A stretch of 16,386 bases of DNA from Lysobacterales bacterium (GCA_013298265.1 JAAFHE010000006.1:1659-18044); one strand, 5' to 3'; shown: positions 1-8,162, counted from the stretch's first letter. Made by a program: numbers and translations. Notes: a model not told the origin generated them from the letters alone.

Positions 1-1509
1 GCCAGCGCTGCAGGAATCGCCGCGCTGGCTCTCACCGTGGCCGCGACCGGCATCCAGATGGCGCTCGGCATCGCAGTGCTGCGGACCGGCACGATCGGCT
101 TCGCCGGGGTCGGCTTCGCCCTCCAGCTCGATGTGCTGAGCGCCACGGTCGCGCTGCTGGTCGCCTTCGTGGGCACCATCGTCATCCACTACAGCCGCAA
201 CTACCTGGACGGCGATCCCGGCCACGGCCGGTTCATCCGATGGTTGAGCCTGACGCTTGCCTGCGTCCTGCTGCTGATCCTCTCGGGCAACCTGTTCCAG
301 CTCGGGCTGGCGTGGCTGGGCACATCGCTGGGGCTGCACCGGCTGTTGTTGTTCTATCGCGAGCGACCCGCAGCGATCCTGGCCGCGCGCAAGAAGTTCA
401 TCGCCAGCCGGATCGGCGACCTGTGCCTGGTCGGCGCGATGGTGCTCGCGTACGGCCGCTTCGGCAGTCTCGATTTCGAGGCGATACAGCAGGGTACGAA
501 AGCCCTGCACGACGCCGCGACAATCCCCGCCGACATCCACGCGCTGGCTGCGCTGCTGGTGGTGGCGGGCCTGCTCAAGTGCGCGCAATTCCCGCTGCAC
601 GGCTGGCTGCTGGAAGTGATGGAGACGCCCACGCCGGTGTCGGCGCTGCTGCATGCCGGCATCATCAATGCGGGCGGCTTTCTGTTGCTCCGGTTCGCAG
701 ACGTCCTCGCGTTGTCGGGGCCTGCGCTGGATCTGCTGCTCGTGGTAGGCGGCGTGACCGCACTGTTCGGTTCGGTCGTGATGACGACCCAGACCTCGGT
801 CAAGGTGTCGCTGGCCTATTCGACCATCGCCCAGATGGGTTTCATGATGCTGCAGATCGGCCTCGGCGCGTTCTCTGCGGCGTTGCTGCACCTCGTCGCG
901 CATTCGCTCTACAAGGCGCATGCGTTCCTGTCGGCGGCCAGCGTGATCGATCGGCAGCGCGCGCCGGGCGCAATAGCTACCGGCTGGCGCCCGCATCCGG
1001 CACGCCTGCTAATCGCGATCGCACTCCTGCTGGCGACGACCCTGGCGGCCGGCAGCGTGTTCGGCATGACGCCGGAGAGTCAGCCCGGGGTATTCGCCCT
1101 CGGCGCGATCGTCATGCTGGGGCTGACGCATCTGATCGGTCAGGCGATCGATGAGCGACCGAACGCCGCCTTGATCGGACGCGCCGTCCTGCTCGCGACC
1201 GCCGTCGCAACGGCCTATTTCGGATTGCAGTGGCTGGCCGCGCAACTGACCGCGGGCGTGTTGCCCCCGCCATTGGCGCTGCGCGAACCGTTCGATCGGG
1301 CGATCGTCGTGGCCATCGTTTGCGGTTTCGCGGCGATCACCGTCGTGCAAGGTCTGCTGCCGGGCCGGATCCAGACGCCGTCCTGGCAGCGCTGGCACGC
1401 CCATGTCGCCAACGGTTTCTACGTCAACACCATCGCCAACCGCCTGGTCCTGCGCTTCTGGCCCACCGCGCCGGCCCGTGCGTCCGCCGCTGCGCATCCA
1501 GAGACTTGA
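1..1509 (+). CDS. dabB: DabB, NuoL-like membrane subunit of the DAB inorganic carbon transporter (5' partial)
   Basis: This is a multi-pass membrane protein of the proton-conducting NADH dehydrogenase subunit 5 (NuoL/MrpA) superfamily. The frame is open from base 1, so the start lies to the left; the GTG at 37 is probably internal. Visible family hallmarks are the segment LLKCAQFPLHGWLLEVMETP followed by TPVSALLHAGIINAGG (about codons 195-225), the core of the proton-channel domain, and HSLYKAHAFLSAAS with a membrane-embedded lysine further on. The rest is hydrophobic helices. The gene directly downstream, 2 bases away, encodes DabA. That pairing is what separates DabB from respiratory NuoL, since no other nuo or mrp gene is present. 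In characterised DABs, DabB is thought to couple cation flow to CO2 hydration by DabA at the inner membrane, trapping bicarbonate in the cytoplasm. Family is certain; the DAB assignment rests mainly on the neighbour. Confidence 0.9.
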   Translation, partial: ASAAGIAALALTVAATGIQMALGIAVLRTGTIGFAGVGFALQLDVLSATVALLVAFVGTIVIHYSRNYLDGDPGHGRFIRWLSLTLACVLLLILSGNLFQLGLAWLGTSLGLHRLLLFYRERPAAILAARKKFIASRIGDLCLVGAMVLAYGRFGSLDFEAIQQGTKALHDAATIPADIHALAALLVVAGLLKCAQFPLHGWLLEVMETPTPVSALLHAGIINAGGFLLLRFADVLALSGPALDLLLVVGGVTALFGSVVMTTQTSVKVSLAYSTIAQMGFMMLQIGLGAFSAALLHLVAHSLYKAHAFLSAASVIDRQRAPGAIATGWRPHPARLLIAIALLLATTLAAGSVFGMTPESQPGVFALGAIVMLGLTHLIGQAIDERPNAALIGRAVLLATAVATAYFGLQWLAAQLTAGVLPPPLALREPFDRAIVVAIVCGFAAITVVQGLLPGRIQTPSWQRWHAHVANGFYVNTIANRLVLRFWPTAPARASAAAHPET

Positions 1510-1511
1510 CC

Positions 1512-4070
1512 ATGTCCATACCATCCGCCGTCGCCCGCATGTTTCCGGTGCCTGCATCGGAACCCGAGACGATCGCATCCGCCAGCGAACGCCTCGACCG
1601 CGCGATCAACACCGCCTGCCAGCGGATCGCGCCGTTGTGGCCGCTCAAGCACTTCGTCGCAGTCAATCCCTTCCTCGGATTTTCCGGGCAGACCTTTGCC
1701 GCGACGTGTTCGACGATGCGCCGGGTCACCGGCGCCCACATGCTGATGCCGCACCGCTTCTACCGCGAAGCGCTGGCGAGCGGCCGTATCGACGATACCG
1801 ATCTGGCGGTCGGGCTGCGTCATCTGCCCGTCGCGAACGCAAGGCCGGTGGACGTCGCGACGTTCAAGCGGACCCTCGCAGGGGAACCGCGGTCTCCGTC
1901 AAACCGCCGCCCAGCCGTTGCGACAGTCGCCGATGTTCTGGACGCACTCGCCGGAGGCGACCGCCATGCCTCGCGCACGGCATTCATGGTCGATGAAATC
2001 TCGCGCTGGTGCGCTGCATATTTCGACGAGGGTCCGGCCGCGTGGAAGATGCCATCGCGCCAGCTCACACCCTATGCCGCCTGGCGCGCGGCGATGCATT
2101 TTGACCGCAACGCGGAAGCATTCGGGATCACGGGTTTTCGATCTGCCGTCAGCGTGATGCCCGACGATCCGCGCAAGGCCATCGCCAGCGTCGTCAATGC
2201 CCTGGGCATTCCTTCGCACGCGCTGGAGGACTACCTGCATCGCGCCCTGTTCGACATCGCCGGATGGGCCGGCCATCTGCGCTATCTGGCGTGGGACAAC
2301 GCGCTGCACGGACGCCAGGACGATCGGCTCGTCGATCTGCTCGCGATCCGGGTGGTCTGGGGCTATGCCTTGTTCCGTGAACGCAAGGATCTGGCCTTCA
2401 AGGCGGCATGGTCGAACGCGGTAGCCCGGGCTGCCTCGTCACCGCAGCAAGCAGGGTTGGAAATCGATCCGGAACTCGCGATCGACCTTGCCCTGCACCA
2501 CGCGTACGAGACGGCGACCCAGCGCCGGCTGATCGCGAGCATTGAATCGCACGCCAGCACAGCCGCGTCGCCATCGGCCGCACGCAAGGCCGTGCAGGCC
2601 GTGTTCTGCATCGACGTACGCTCGGAGATCTTCCGGCGCGCCTTGGAGACCACGTCGGCCGAGGTGGAAACCTTTGGCTTCGCGGGCTTCTTCGGCTTCC
2701 CGATCGACTACATCCGGCTGGGCCAGACGCAGGCAGAAGCGCAGTGCCCGGTGCTGCTGAAGCCGGCGTTCACGGTCTGCGAAGCGGTCGCCGGCGCCTC
2801 GGTCGCGGAAGAAACCGGAATCCTGCGACGGATCACATTGCGGCAGCGCATGGCCACGGCCTGGAAGTCCTTCAAGTTGTCCGCGGTGTCGTCGTTCACC
2901 TTTGTCGAAACCAGCGGCTTGTTGTACGCCGCGAAGATCCTCGGCGATGCCGCCGGCAAGACCCGCACCGTGCCGCATCCATCCGGCGATGGGCTCGATG
3001 CCGCCACGCTCGCACGCATCGGCCCGCGCCTGGAGCCCGGGACGATCGCCGGTCGCGTGAGCGGGTTTGACCGCGCGCAGCGCGTGGCGATGGCCGAAGC
3101 CGTTCTGCGTGCGATGTCGATGACCGGCGATTTCGCGCGACTGGTGCTGCTGGCCGGGCACGGCAGCAGTACGGTCAACAACCCGTATGCCTCCGGCCTG
3201 GATTGCGGTGCCTGCGGCGGCCACACCGGCGAGGCCAACGCGCGGGTCGCCGCCGGCGTGCTCAACGACCCGGACGTTCGCGACGCCTTGCGCGAGCGCG
3301 GGATCGCGATTCCTGACGACACCTGGTTCATCGGTGGCCTCCACGACACGACCACCGATGCCGTTCGCCTGTTCGACACCGATGCGATGCCGGCCACGCT
3401 CAAACCCGATCTGCATCGACTGCACGAAGATCTCGACCGGGCCGGCGCGCTCGCGCGGATGGAGCGCTCGGCACTGCTCGGAATCCGCGCGGGTGCTGAC
3501 ATCGATGCGGCTGTCGTGGCGCGCAGTCGTGACTGGTCGCAGGTCCGCCCCGAATGGGGCCTGGCAGGCAACGCCGCCTTCATCGCCGCGCCGCGCGAAC
3601 GCACGCGCGGTCTGGACCTCGGCGGACGCGCGTTCCTGCACAGCTACGACTGGCGCAAGGACGCGGGATGGGGCGTGCTCGAACTCATCATGACCGCCCC
3701 GATGGTCGTCGCAAGCTGGATCAACCTGCAGTACTACGGCTCGACCGTGGACAACCGCGCCTTTGGCGCCGGCAACAAGGTGCTGCACAACGTCGTGGGC
3801 GGCATCGGCGTGCTGGAGGGCAACGCGGGCGACCTGAAGGTCGGCCTGCCCTGGCAGTCGGTGCACGACGGCCAGCGCTTCGTCCACGAGCCGGTGCGCC
3901 TGAACGTGTTCATCGCCGCGCCCATCGAGGCGATGAATGCGGTGATCGCCAAGCACCAGGGCGTGCGCGAACTGGTCGACAACCAATGGCTGCACCTGTT
4001 CGCGCTCGATGAGCGCGGCCGGGTCTCGCATCGCTATCGCGGCGCACTGGCATGGAGCGACGTGTCGTGA
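1512..4070 (+). CDS. dabA: DabA, carbonic-anhydrase-like subunit of the DAB inorganic carbon transporter (DUF2309/YbcC)
   Basis: The protein has 852 residues, usual for the DUF2309 family. The ATG at 1512 follows the dabB stop by 2 bases, so translation is probably coupled; the frame is open further upstream but that part overlaps dabB. The N-terminus carries the family signature PLWPLKHFVAVNPFLGF. Four residues match the zinc ligands described for Halothiobacillus DabA: C366 and D368 in the motif CIDVRSE, H550 in AGHGSS, and C565 in GLDCGACGG. The 15-residue spacing between the last two is the same as in that protein. DabA is a soluble, membrane-associated protein related to beta-carbonic anhydrases that hydrates CO2 only when paired with DabB. 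Nothing looks truncated. Family identity is near certain; activity in this organism is inferred from the intact ligand set and the pairing. Confidence 0.95.
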   Translation: MSIPSAVARMFPVPASEPETIASASERLDRAINTACQRIAPLWPLKHFVAVNPFLGFSGQTFAATCSTMRRVTGAHMLMPHRFYREALASGRIDDTDLAVGLRHLPVANARPVDVATFKRTLAGEPRSPSNRRPAVATVADVLDALAGGDRHASRTAFMVDEISRWCAAYFDEGPAAWKMPSRQLTPYAAWRAAMHFDRNAEAFGITGFRSAVSVMPDDPRKAIASVVNALGIPSHALEDYLHRALFDIAGWAGHLRYLAWDNALHGRQDDRLVDLLAIRVVWGYALFRERKDLAFKAAWSNAVARAASSPQQAGLEIDPELAIDLALHHAYETATQRRLIASIESHASTAASPSAARKAVQAVFCIDVRSEIFRRALETTSAEVETFGFAGFFGFPIDYIRLGQTQAEAQCPVLLKPAFTVCEAVAGASVAEETGILRRITLRQRMATAWKSFKLSAVSSFTFVETSGLLYAAKILGDAAGKTRTVPHPSGDGLDAATLARIGPRLEPGTIAGRVSGFDRAQRVAMAEAVLRAMSMTGDFARLVLLAGHGSSTVNNPYASGLDCGACGGHTGEANARVAAGVLNDPDVRDALRERGIAIPDDTWFIGGLHDTTTDAVRLFDTDAMPATLKPDLHRLHEDLDRAGALARMERSALLGIRAGADIDAAVVARSRDWSQVRPEWGLAGNAAFIAAPRERTRGLDLGGRAFLHSYDWRKDAGWGVLELIMTAPMVVASWINLQYYGSTVDNRAFGAGNKVLHNVVGGIGVLEGNAGDLKVGLPWQSVHDGQRFVHEPVRLNVFIAAPIEAMNAVIAKHQGVRELVDNQWLHLFALDERGRVSHRYRGALAWSDVS

Positions 4071-4563
4071 GGAACCGGCACCCGCAACTGGGCCGGCTCG
4101 AGTCCGAAGTGAGCCACATCCTGTTCCGCGATGCGTTCGCGGGCGAGAGTTGTCGCAGAGCGACAACACGCGCGTTGCCAAGGGCCAGTCGGCTCGCGTA
4201 TTCGCGCGTTCCCATTGGACCGAGGCGGATATCTGGACTGACGCCCTGGGCCGCGGGATCGCACCGGCACCGCTATATTTCGCGGAGCGGTTGCCGGTCG
4301 TCGAGCGTGGCGGCGCGTACGTCGTCGTCGACGACGAAAGCCGCATGCGTTACAAGCCTGGAGAAACGTTGCCGATGCGAAGCCTGCGCTTCCGCACCCG
4401 CGGATGCTGGCCGGTCGCCGGCGCGATTGCTTCGGAAGCGTCGGACCTGGCGGCGGTCTTCCTCGAAACCCTGGGCGCGAGCGTAGCCGAGCGGCAGGGC
4501 CGCATCAGCGACGGCGAGGATGGCGATTCGCTCGAACAGAAGAACCGCGAGGGCTATTTCTGA
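4067..4563 (+). pseudogene. cysD: Decayed cysD (sulfate adenylyltransferase subunit 2): N-terminus and C-terminal third in two frames
   Basis: CysD normally has about 300 residues and, with CysN, makes adenosine 5'-phosphosulfate from sulfate and ATP. Here a GTG at 4067 overlaps the dabA stop (GTGA) and begins a frame reading LGRLESEVSHILFRDAFA, like the LEAESIHIxREVxAE start of CysD. From about 4165 the similarity continues in the -1 frame as NTRVAKGQSARVFARSHWTE, then PLYFAERLPVVERGG and SLRFRTRGCWPVAGA, then SVAERQGR, ending in EGYF, the classic CysD C-terminus. About 160-170 residues between the halves are missing, including the ATP-binding SxGKDS motif, so neither piece can be active. 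A perfect hairpin lies at the junction (4150-4166). No cysN follows. The frame-1 piece stays open from 4009 and might still be translated. Homology of the C-terminal part is clear; that of the N-terminal 28 residues is good but shorter. Confidence 0.82.
4150..4166. repeat. Perfect 7-bp inverted repeat with 3-base loop at the cysD deletion junction
   Basis: The bases read TTGTCGC, then AGA, then GCGACAA, a perfect 7-bp stem. It lies exactly where CysD similarity leaves frame 2 (last resemblance near 4140) and resumes in frame 1 (AAC codon at 4165). It may mark a deletion mediated by slippage at a hairpin, or be a scar left by excision of something. It has no U-run, so a terminator role is unlikely. 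Confidence 0.6.
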
Positions 4564-4655
4564 TGGACTCCAGTGTCCCGACCGGGTTGCGGAACGAGAA
4601 ACGGATTGCAGCTATGACGTCGTCGTCCATGATCGTGGACCGGAGCCCTGCATGA
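4563..4655 (+). CDS. Short open frame overlapping the cysD remnant stop; doubtful coding value
   Basis: An ATG at 4563 overlaps the TGA of the cysD remnant (TGATG), the arrangement often seen between cysD and cysN. It opens 30 codons beginning MDSSVPTGLRNEKRIAAM and stops at 4655, overlapping the DUF6671 start at 4652. The peptide shows no CysN GTPase motif and I do not recognise it. It may be a relic start of a lost downstream gene, a small leader peptide coupling translation to the next gene, or chance. It fills most of the 88 bases between the neighbours. Confidence 0.2.
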   Translation: MDSSVPTGLRNEKRIAAMTSSSMIVDRSPA

Positions 4656-5557
4656 CGCATCGACACACACGATCCTCATTGACGGACAGCGCGATGCCGC
4701 ACCCGATGCGTCAGGCAGTTTCCTACCGCGACCAGGAGGTTGCCCTGCTGACGCAGCACGGAAAGGAGCATGTGCTGGCAACCGTCCTCGGCGAGGCAGT
4801 AGGGTGCCGGATCAAGCGCGTGGATGGATACGACACGGATTTGCTGGGGACGTTCACTCGCGACATTGCGCGCGCCGGCACGCAACTGGACGCCGCGCGC
4901 ACCAAAGCCCGTCTGGGCATGACGCTTTCCGGCTTGCCAGTGGGGCTGGCAAGCGAGGGCGCGTTTGGCCCCGATCCGATGACCGGGCTGTTCCCCTGGA
5001 ATACTGAAGTGCTGATCTGGATCGACGACGGGCAAGGACTGGAGATCGTCGGAATAGCGCAGGGCGAGGCGAAGCATGGACATCTCCTGACGCACGACTG
5101 GACAGCCGCCGCCGCGTTTGCCGAGCATTGCGGATTTCCGGAGCATCAGCTGGTGGTTCGCCCCGACAGTCAGGAGGACCCGCGAATCCGCAAGGGAATC
5201 GGCTCGTGGGCGGATCTCGAGACCGGCTTCGCCTGGGCTCGCCAGAGTTCGTCGAATGGGCAGGTTTTTCTGGAAACGGATGTGCGGGCGTATGCAAACC
5301 CAACACGCATGGAGAACATCCGACGCGCGGCCGAGGATTTGGCTCGCAGGTTGTGTTCGCCCTGCCCGGAATGCGGCGCGCCGGGTTTCTGGCGGGTCGA
5401 GCGCGTGCCGGGATTGCCGTGCGAGGGGTGCGGCGCGCCCACGGAGGAAACACGGGCGGATGTACTGGGCTGCGTCAAGTGCACGCATCGGGTCACGCGC
5501 CAACGCAGCGATCGGACGACTGCGGATCCGGCGCGCTGCGAACATTGCAACCCGTAA
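4652..5557 (+). CDS. DUF6671-type protein with two C-terminal zinc ribbons, function unknown
   Basis: The protein has 301 residues. The ATG at 4652 was chosen because GGAG at 4642-4645 sits 6 bases upstream; ATGs at 4694 and 4706 are alternatives, since recognisable similarity begins about residue 20. The N-terminal domain has HGKEHVLATVLGEAVG, then YDTDLLGTFTRDIARAGTQL, then GLASEGAFGPDP, then LETDVRAYANPTRMENI, all features I associate with DUF6671. The C-terminus carries four CxxC pairs at C238/C241, C257/C260, C274/C277 and C296/C299, consistent with two zinc ribbons. There is no signal peptide or membrane segment, so it is probably cytosolic. No function is known to me. It is intact although the genes on both sides are damaged, which suggests it is under selection. 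Family assignment is from memory of conserved phrases. Confidence 0.85.
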   Translation: MTHRHTRSSLTDSAMPHPMRQAVSYRDQEVALLTQHGKEHVLATVLGEAVGCRIKRVDGYDTDLLGTFTRDIARAGTQLDAARTKARLGMTLSGLPVGLASEGAFGPDPMTGLFPWNTEVLIWIDDGQGLEIVGIAQGEAKHGHLLTHDWTAAAAFAEHCGFPEHQLVVRPDSQEDPRIRKGIGSWADLETGFAWARQSSSNGQVFLETDVRAYANPTRMENIRRAAEDLARRLCSPCPECGAPGFWRVERVPGLPCEGCGAPTEETRADVLGCVKCTHRVTRQRSDRTTADPARCEHCNP

Positions 5558-5645
5558 GCGAATGGTTCTCGACTTTCTCCTGATGAAGACCCCTACGATG
5601 GCAGTCCTGTTCGATCTACAAAAGCACGCTGACGGGAGAGCGGCG

Positions 5646-5984
5646 ATGACGCGTGGCGTATTCATTACCGCCACCGACACGGGTGTTGGCAAAACCCGGA
5701 TCGGCGCGGCGCTCGCGCATGTGCTCGTACGACGTGGCCTGCGCGTGCGGCCCCGAAAACCGGTGGAATCTGGCTGCACAGCAGGTCCCGATGGAGGTGT
5801 GCCGCAGAACGCGGTAACGCTGCGCGAAGCGGCCGGGGCGAATGAACCACTGGACCACCGTTGGTTGCAAATGCGCGTGCTGCGATGGCCAAACGGAGTA
5901 GGGGCTCGGCGGCAGGAGGCCGCGCTACCCGCTCCACTGGCCGATGCGTGGTTTGCCAAAGCGACCGGGCAACATCCGTGCTGA
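5646..5984 (+). pseudogene. bioD: Truncated bioD (dethiobiotin synthetase), N-terminal third only
   Basis: Intact BioD has about 225 residues and closes the ureido ring of dethiobiotin using ATP and CO2. This frame has 112 codons. The ATG at 5646 has GGGAG at 5634-5638, 7 bases upstream. The first 70 residues look like BioD: P-loop ATDTGVGKT (K16, T17), RPRKPVESGC with the substrate lysine (K38), then TLREAAGANEPLD. The residue matching the Mg-binding Asp54 of E. coli BioD is Asn55, and after Leu69-Asp70 the similarity ends. The VEGAGG motif and the rest of the fold are absent. In frame 2, bases 5859-5890 read LVANARAAMAK, faintly like the C-terminal GWVANxIDPxM of BioD, so an internal deletion plus frameshift is possible. 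It overlaps the sua5 start by 7 bases. BioD origin is well supported; loss of function is inferred. Confidence 0.78.
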
Positions 5985-7003
5985 ATGCCCTCAATCAGCT
6001 CCCCGATGTGCAACAGGCAGTGACCGTCCTGCGCAAGGGTGGACTCGTGGCCGTTCCGACGGAGACGGTTTACGGCCTTGGCGCCGATGCACGTAATCCA
6101 GAGGCCGTCGCCCGGATCTTCTCGGCCAAGGGCAGGCCCGCCGACCATCCGCTCATCGTGCATCTGGCTGACGCTTCACAACTGAGCGAGTGGGCACGAG
6201 ACATTCCGCCTGCAGCGTGGCGATTGGCCGAGGCTTTCTGGCCTGGTCCGCTGACGCTGGTGTTGCCTCGTGCGCCGGGGGTGCTGGATGCGGTGACGGG
6301 CGGGCTCGACACGGTAGCCCTTCGCGTGCCGGACCATCCGCTCGCCCTGGCGCTGTTGGCAGCATTTGCAGGTGGCGTCGCAGCGCCGTCGGCGAACCGC
6401 TATGGACGCGTGAGCCCAACCTCGGCTGCGCACGTGCGGGAAGAACTGGGCGATTGCGTGGACCTCGTACTGGACGGTGGACCTTGCTCCGTCGGCATTG
6501 AATCCACGATTGTGGATGTGTCGTCAACGACGGTCCGGATCCTTCGCCCGGGCGCGATCACGGAGCGCGCCGTGCATCGTCTCCTGGGTATGCCATTGGC
6601 AACCGACAGCATGGCGGGAGTGCGTTGTCCGGGCCGGAAACCCTCGCACTATGCGCCCCGGGCTCGCGTGGTGCTGGCATCACACGCACAGGTGGAGCAG
6701 ACAGTGGAGCGATGGCTGACCTGCGGCTGCCGGGTAGGCGTGCTGGCATCGCGACGTCCGCCTACGCTGCCTGAAAACGTGGTCTGGCTGCATCTCACGG
6801 GAGATGTCCGGGAGCAGGCGCGACGGCTCTATCAGCGGCTGCGTGACGCCGATCAGCTTGGCCTGCAGGTGCTGGTGGCCGTACTGCCTCCTGACGTTGG
6901 ACTCGGCCACGCACTCCGTGACAGATTGCGCCGCGCCGCCGGTCTTGGCGACGGTGGAGCAGAACGCGACCTACCCGAAATCGCAATGGGAGTTGATGCA
7001 TGA
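5978..7003 (+). CDS. sua5: L-threonylcarbamoyladenylate synthase, long form (Sua5/TsaC)
   Basis: This enzyme condenses threonine, bicarbonate and ATP to threonylcarbamoyl-AMP, the first step in making the t6A37 modification of ANN-decoding tRNAs, which is essential in most bacteria. The GTG at 5978 gives 341 residues, typical of the two-domain form; the frame upstream to 5861 is open but overlaps the bioD remnant and has no family similarity. The YrdC domain (about residues 10-205) has [51 protein letters not shown] and ESTIVD. The linker [13 protein letters not shown] matches the Sua5 linker that closes over the active site. The C-terminal Sua5 domain (about 215-335) follows and ends with many arginines. 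It overlaps the upstream remnant by 7 bases and pyrC by 4. Nothing is missing. Confidence 0.95.
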   Translation: MLNALNQLPDVQQAVTVLRKGGLVAVPTETVYGLGADARNPEAVARIFSAKGRPADHPLIVHLADASQLSEWARDIPPAAWRLAEAFWPGPLTLVLPRAPGVLDAVTGGLDTVALRVPDHPLALALLAAFAGGVAAPSANRYGRVSPTSAAHVREELGDCVDLVLDGGPCSVGIESTIVDVSSTTVRILRPGAITERAVHRLLGMPLATDSMAGVRCPGRKPSHYAPRARVVLASHAQVEQTVERWLTCGCRVGVLASRRPPTLPENVVWLHLTGDVREQARRLYQRLRDADQLGLQVLVAVLPPDVGLGHALRDRLRRAAGLGDGGAERDLPEIAMGVDA

Positions 7004-8088
7004 CGCGAGGCGCCGAAACAGGTGATGGACATGGGCAACACAGGCTGGTCCTGACGCGGCCCGACGATTGGCATGTGCATCTTCGGGACGGAGCCATGCT
7101 TGCGCGCGTCGTTCCGGATACGGCGCGATGCTTCGCCCGTGCGATCGTGATGCCCAATCTCGTCCCACCGGTGACAACGACCGAGCGCGCGGAGGCCTAC
7201 CGCCAGCGGATCATGGCCGCCGTGCCATCGGGAATGCGCTTGGAGCCATTGATGACGCTCTACCTGACGGACAGCACGCAGCCGTCGGAGATCGCAACAG
7301 GCAAGGCCAGTGCGCGCGTTTTCGGCGTGAAGTGGTATCCCGCCGGCGCCACCACGAATTCGGATCGCGGAGTCACCGACATCCGCCGTTGCGACGCCGT
7401 CCTGGCCGCGATGGAAGAACACGATCTGCCGCTGCTGGTGCATGGCGAAGTGACCGATCCCTGCGTAGATGTGTTCGATCGCGAAAGGGTGTTCATTGAA
7501 CAGCACCTCATTCCACTACTCGAGCGTTTCCCACGGTTGCGCGTCGTGCTCGAACACATCACGACACGGCAAGCGGTGGAGTTCATCCTCCAGGCAGACA
7601 CCCGCGTCGCGGCAACCATCACCGCGCACCATCTGCTGCTCAACCGCAACGCTCTGTTCACCGGAGGCCTGCGGCCGCACCACTACTGCCTGCCGGTCCT
7701 CAAGCGCGAGCAGCACCGTCTCGCGCTTCTGGCAGCAGCCACCAGCGGCAATCCGAAGTTCTTCCTCGGCACCGACAGCGCGCCCCATCAGCGCGACGCC
7801 AAGGAGTCCTCCTGCGGCTGCGCCGGCATCTACACCGCACACGCAGCCATCGAACTGTATGCGGAAGCCTTTGAGCAGGCTGGAGAGCTTGATCGGCTGG
7901 AGGCCTTCGCCAGTTTCCACGGCGCGGATTTCTATCGTTTGCCGCGCAACCACGACAAGATCACGCTGGAACGCCATGGCTGGCTTGTGCCGCAACAATT
8001 CGGCGACGGCCAGAAGGCCATCGTGCCAATGCGGGCTGGGGAAAGCATCGCCTGGCGTCTGGTCACTCCAACGGCAACCCACCAGTAG
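7000..8088 (+). CDS. pyrC: Dihydroorotase
   Basis: PyrC is the cytosolic zinc enzyme that cyclises N-carbamoyl-aspartate to dihydroorotate in pyrimidine synthesis. The protein has 362 residues; E. coli PyrC has 348 and is alignable throughout. The ATG at 7000 overlaps the sua5 stop (ATGA) and has GGGAG at 6988-6992, 7 bases upstream. Metal ligands are in place: H25 and H27 in DDWHVHLRD, the carboxylated lysine K111 in [15 protein letters not shown]148 in LLVHGEV, H186 in EHITT, and the catalytic D259 in [17 protein letters not shown] is also conserved. The N-terminus is about 9 residues longer than in E. coli. It is the last gene of the co-directional run and is followed by hairpins. Confidence 0.97.
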   Translation: MTRGAETGDGHGQHRLVLTRPDDWHVHLRDGAMLARVVPDTARCFARAIVMPNLVPPVTTTERAEAYRQRIMAAVPSGMRLEPLMTLYLTDSTQPSEIATGKASARVFGVKWYPAGATTNSDRGVTDIRRCDAVLAAMEEHDLPLLVHGEVTDPCVDVFDRERVFIEQHLIPLLERFPRLRVVLEHITTRQAVEFILQADTRVAATITAHHLLLNRNALFTGGLRPHHYCLPVLKREQHRLALLAAATSGNPKFFLGTDSAPHQRDAKESSCGCAGIYTAHAAIELYAEAFEQAGELDRLEAFASFHGADFYRLPRNHDKITLERHGWLVPQQFGDGQKAIVPMRAGESIAWRLVTPTATHQ

Positions 8089-8106
8089 AAACCGCTCCCT
8101 TGACCT

Positions 8107-8162
8107 ATCCCCTTTGGGGATCTGCCCGAAGTGCAGCCCGTTCGACGGTCGACTCAACGGGC
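8107..8162. terminator. Two hairpins downstream of pyrC, possible transcription terminator region
   Basis: Two inverted repeats lie just after the pyrC stop: ATCCCC-TTT-GGGGAT at 8107-8121 (6-bp stem) and GCCCGTT at 8136-8142 pairing with AACGGGC at 8156-8162 (7-bp stem, 13-base loop). Neither is followed by a run of Ts on either strand, so they are not textbook intrinsic terminators. Their place between convergent genes makes a terminator or mRNA 3'-end role plausible. The rest of the 175-base gap shows nothing else. Confidence 0.3.

Noticed and set aside
1230..1511. Upstream extension of dabA
   Set aside because: The frame is open but overlaps the conserved end of dabB; family similarity begins just after ATG 1512.
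2439..4346. Very long minus-strand open frame (about 635 codons) opposite dabA
   Set aside because: It is antisense to a protein with an intact conserved site, its translation is rich in Arg, His and Ala without any domain, and such frames are common opposite GC-rich genes.
5861..5977. Longer N-terminus for Sua5 from ATG 5861
   Set aside because: The extra 39 residues have no Sua5 similarity, the family begins near the GTG at 5978, and the stretch looks like eroded bioD.
4676..6163. Minus-strand open frame of about 495 codons opposite DUF6671 and the bioD remnant
   Set aside because: No recognisable domain; the plus strand has clear DUF6671, BioD and Sua5 motifs with ribosome sites.
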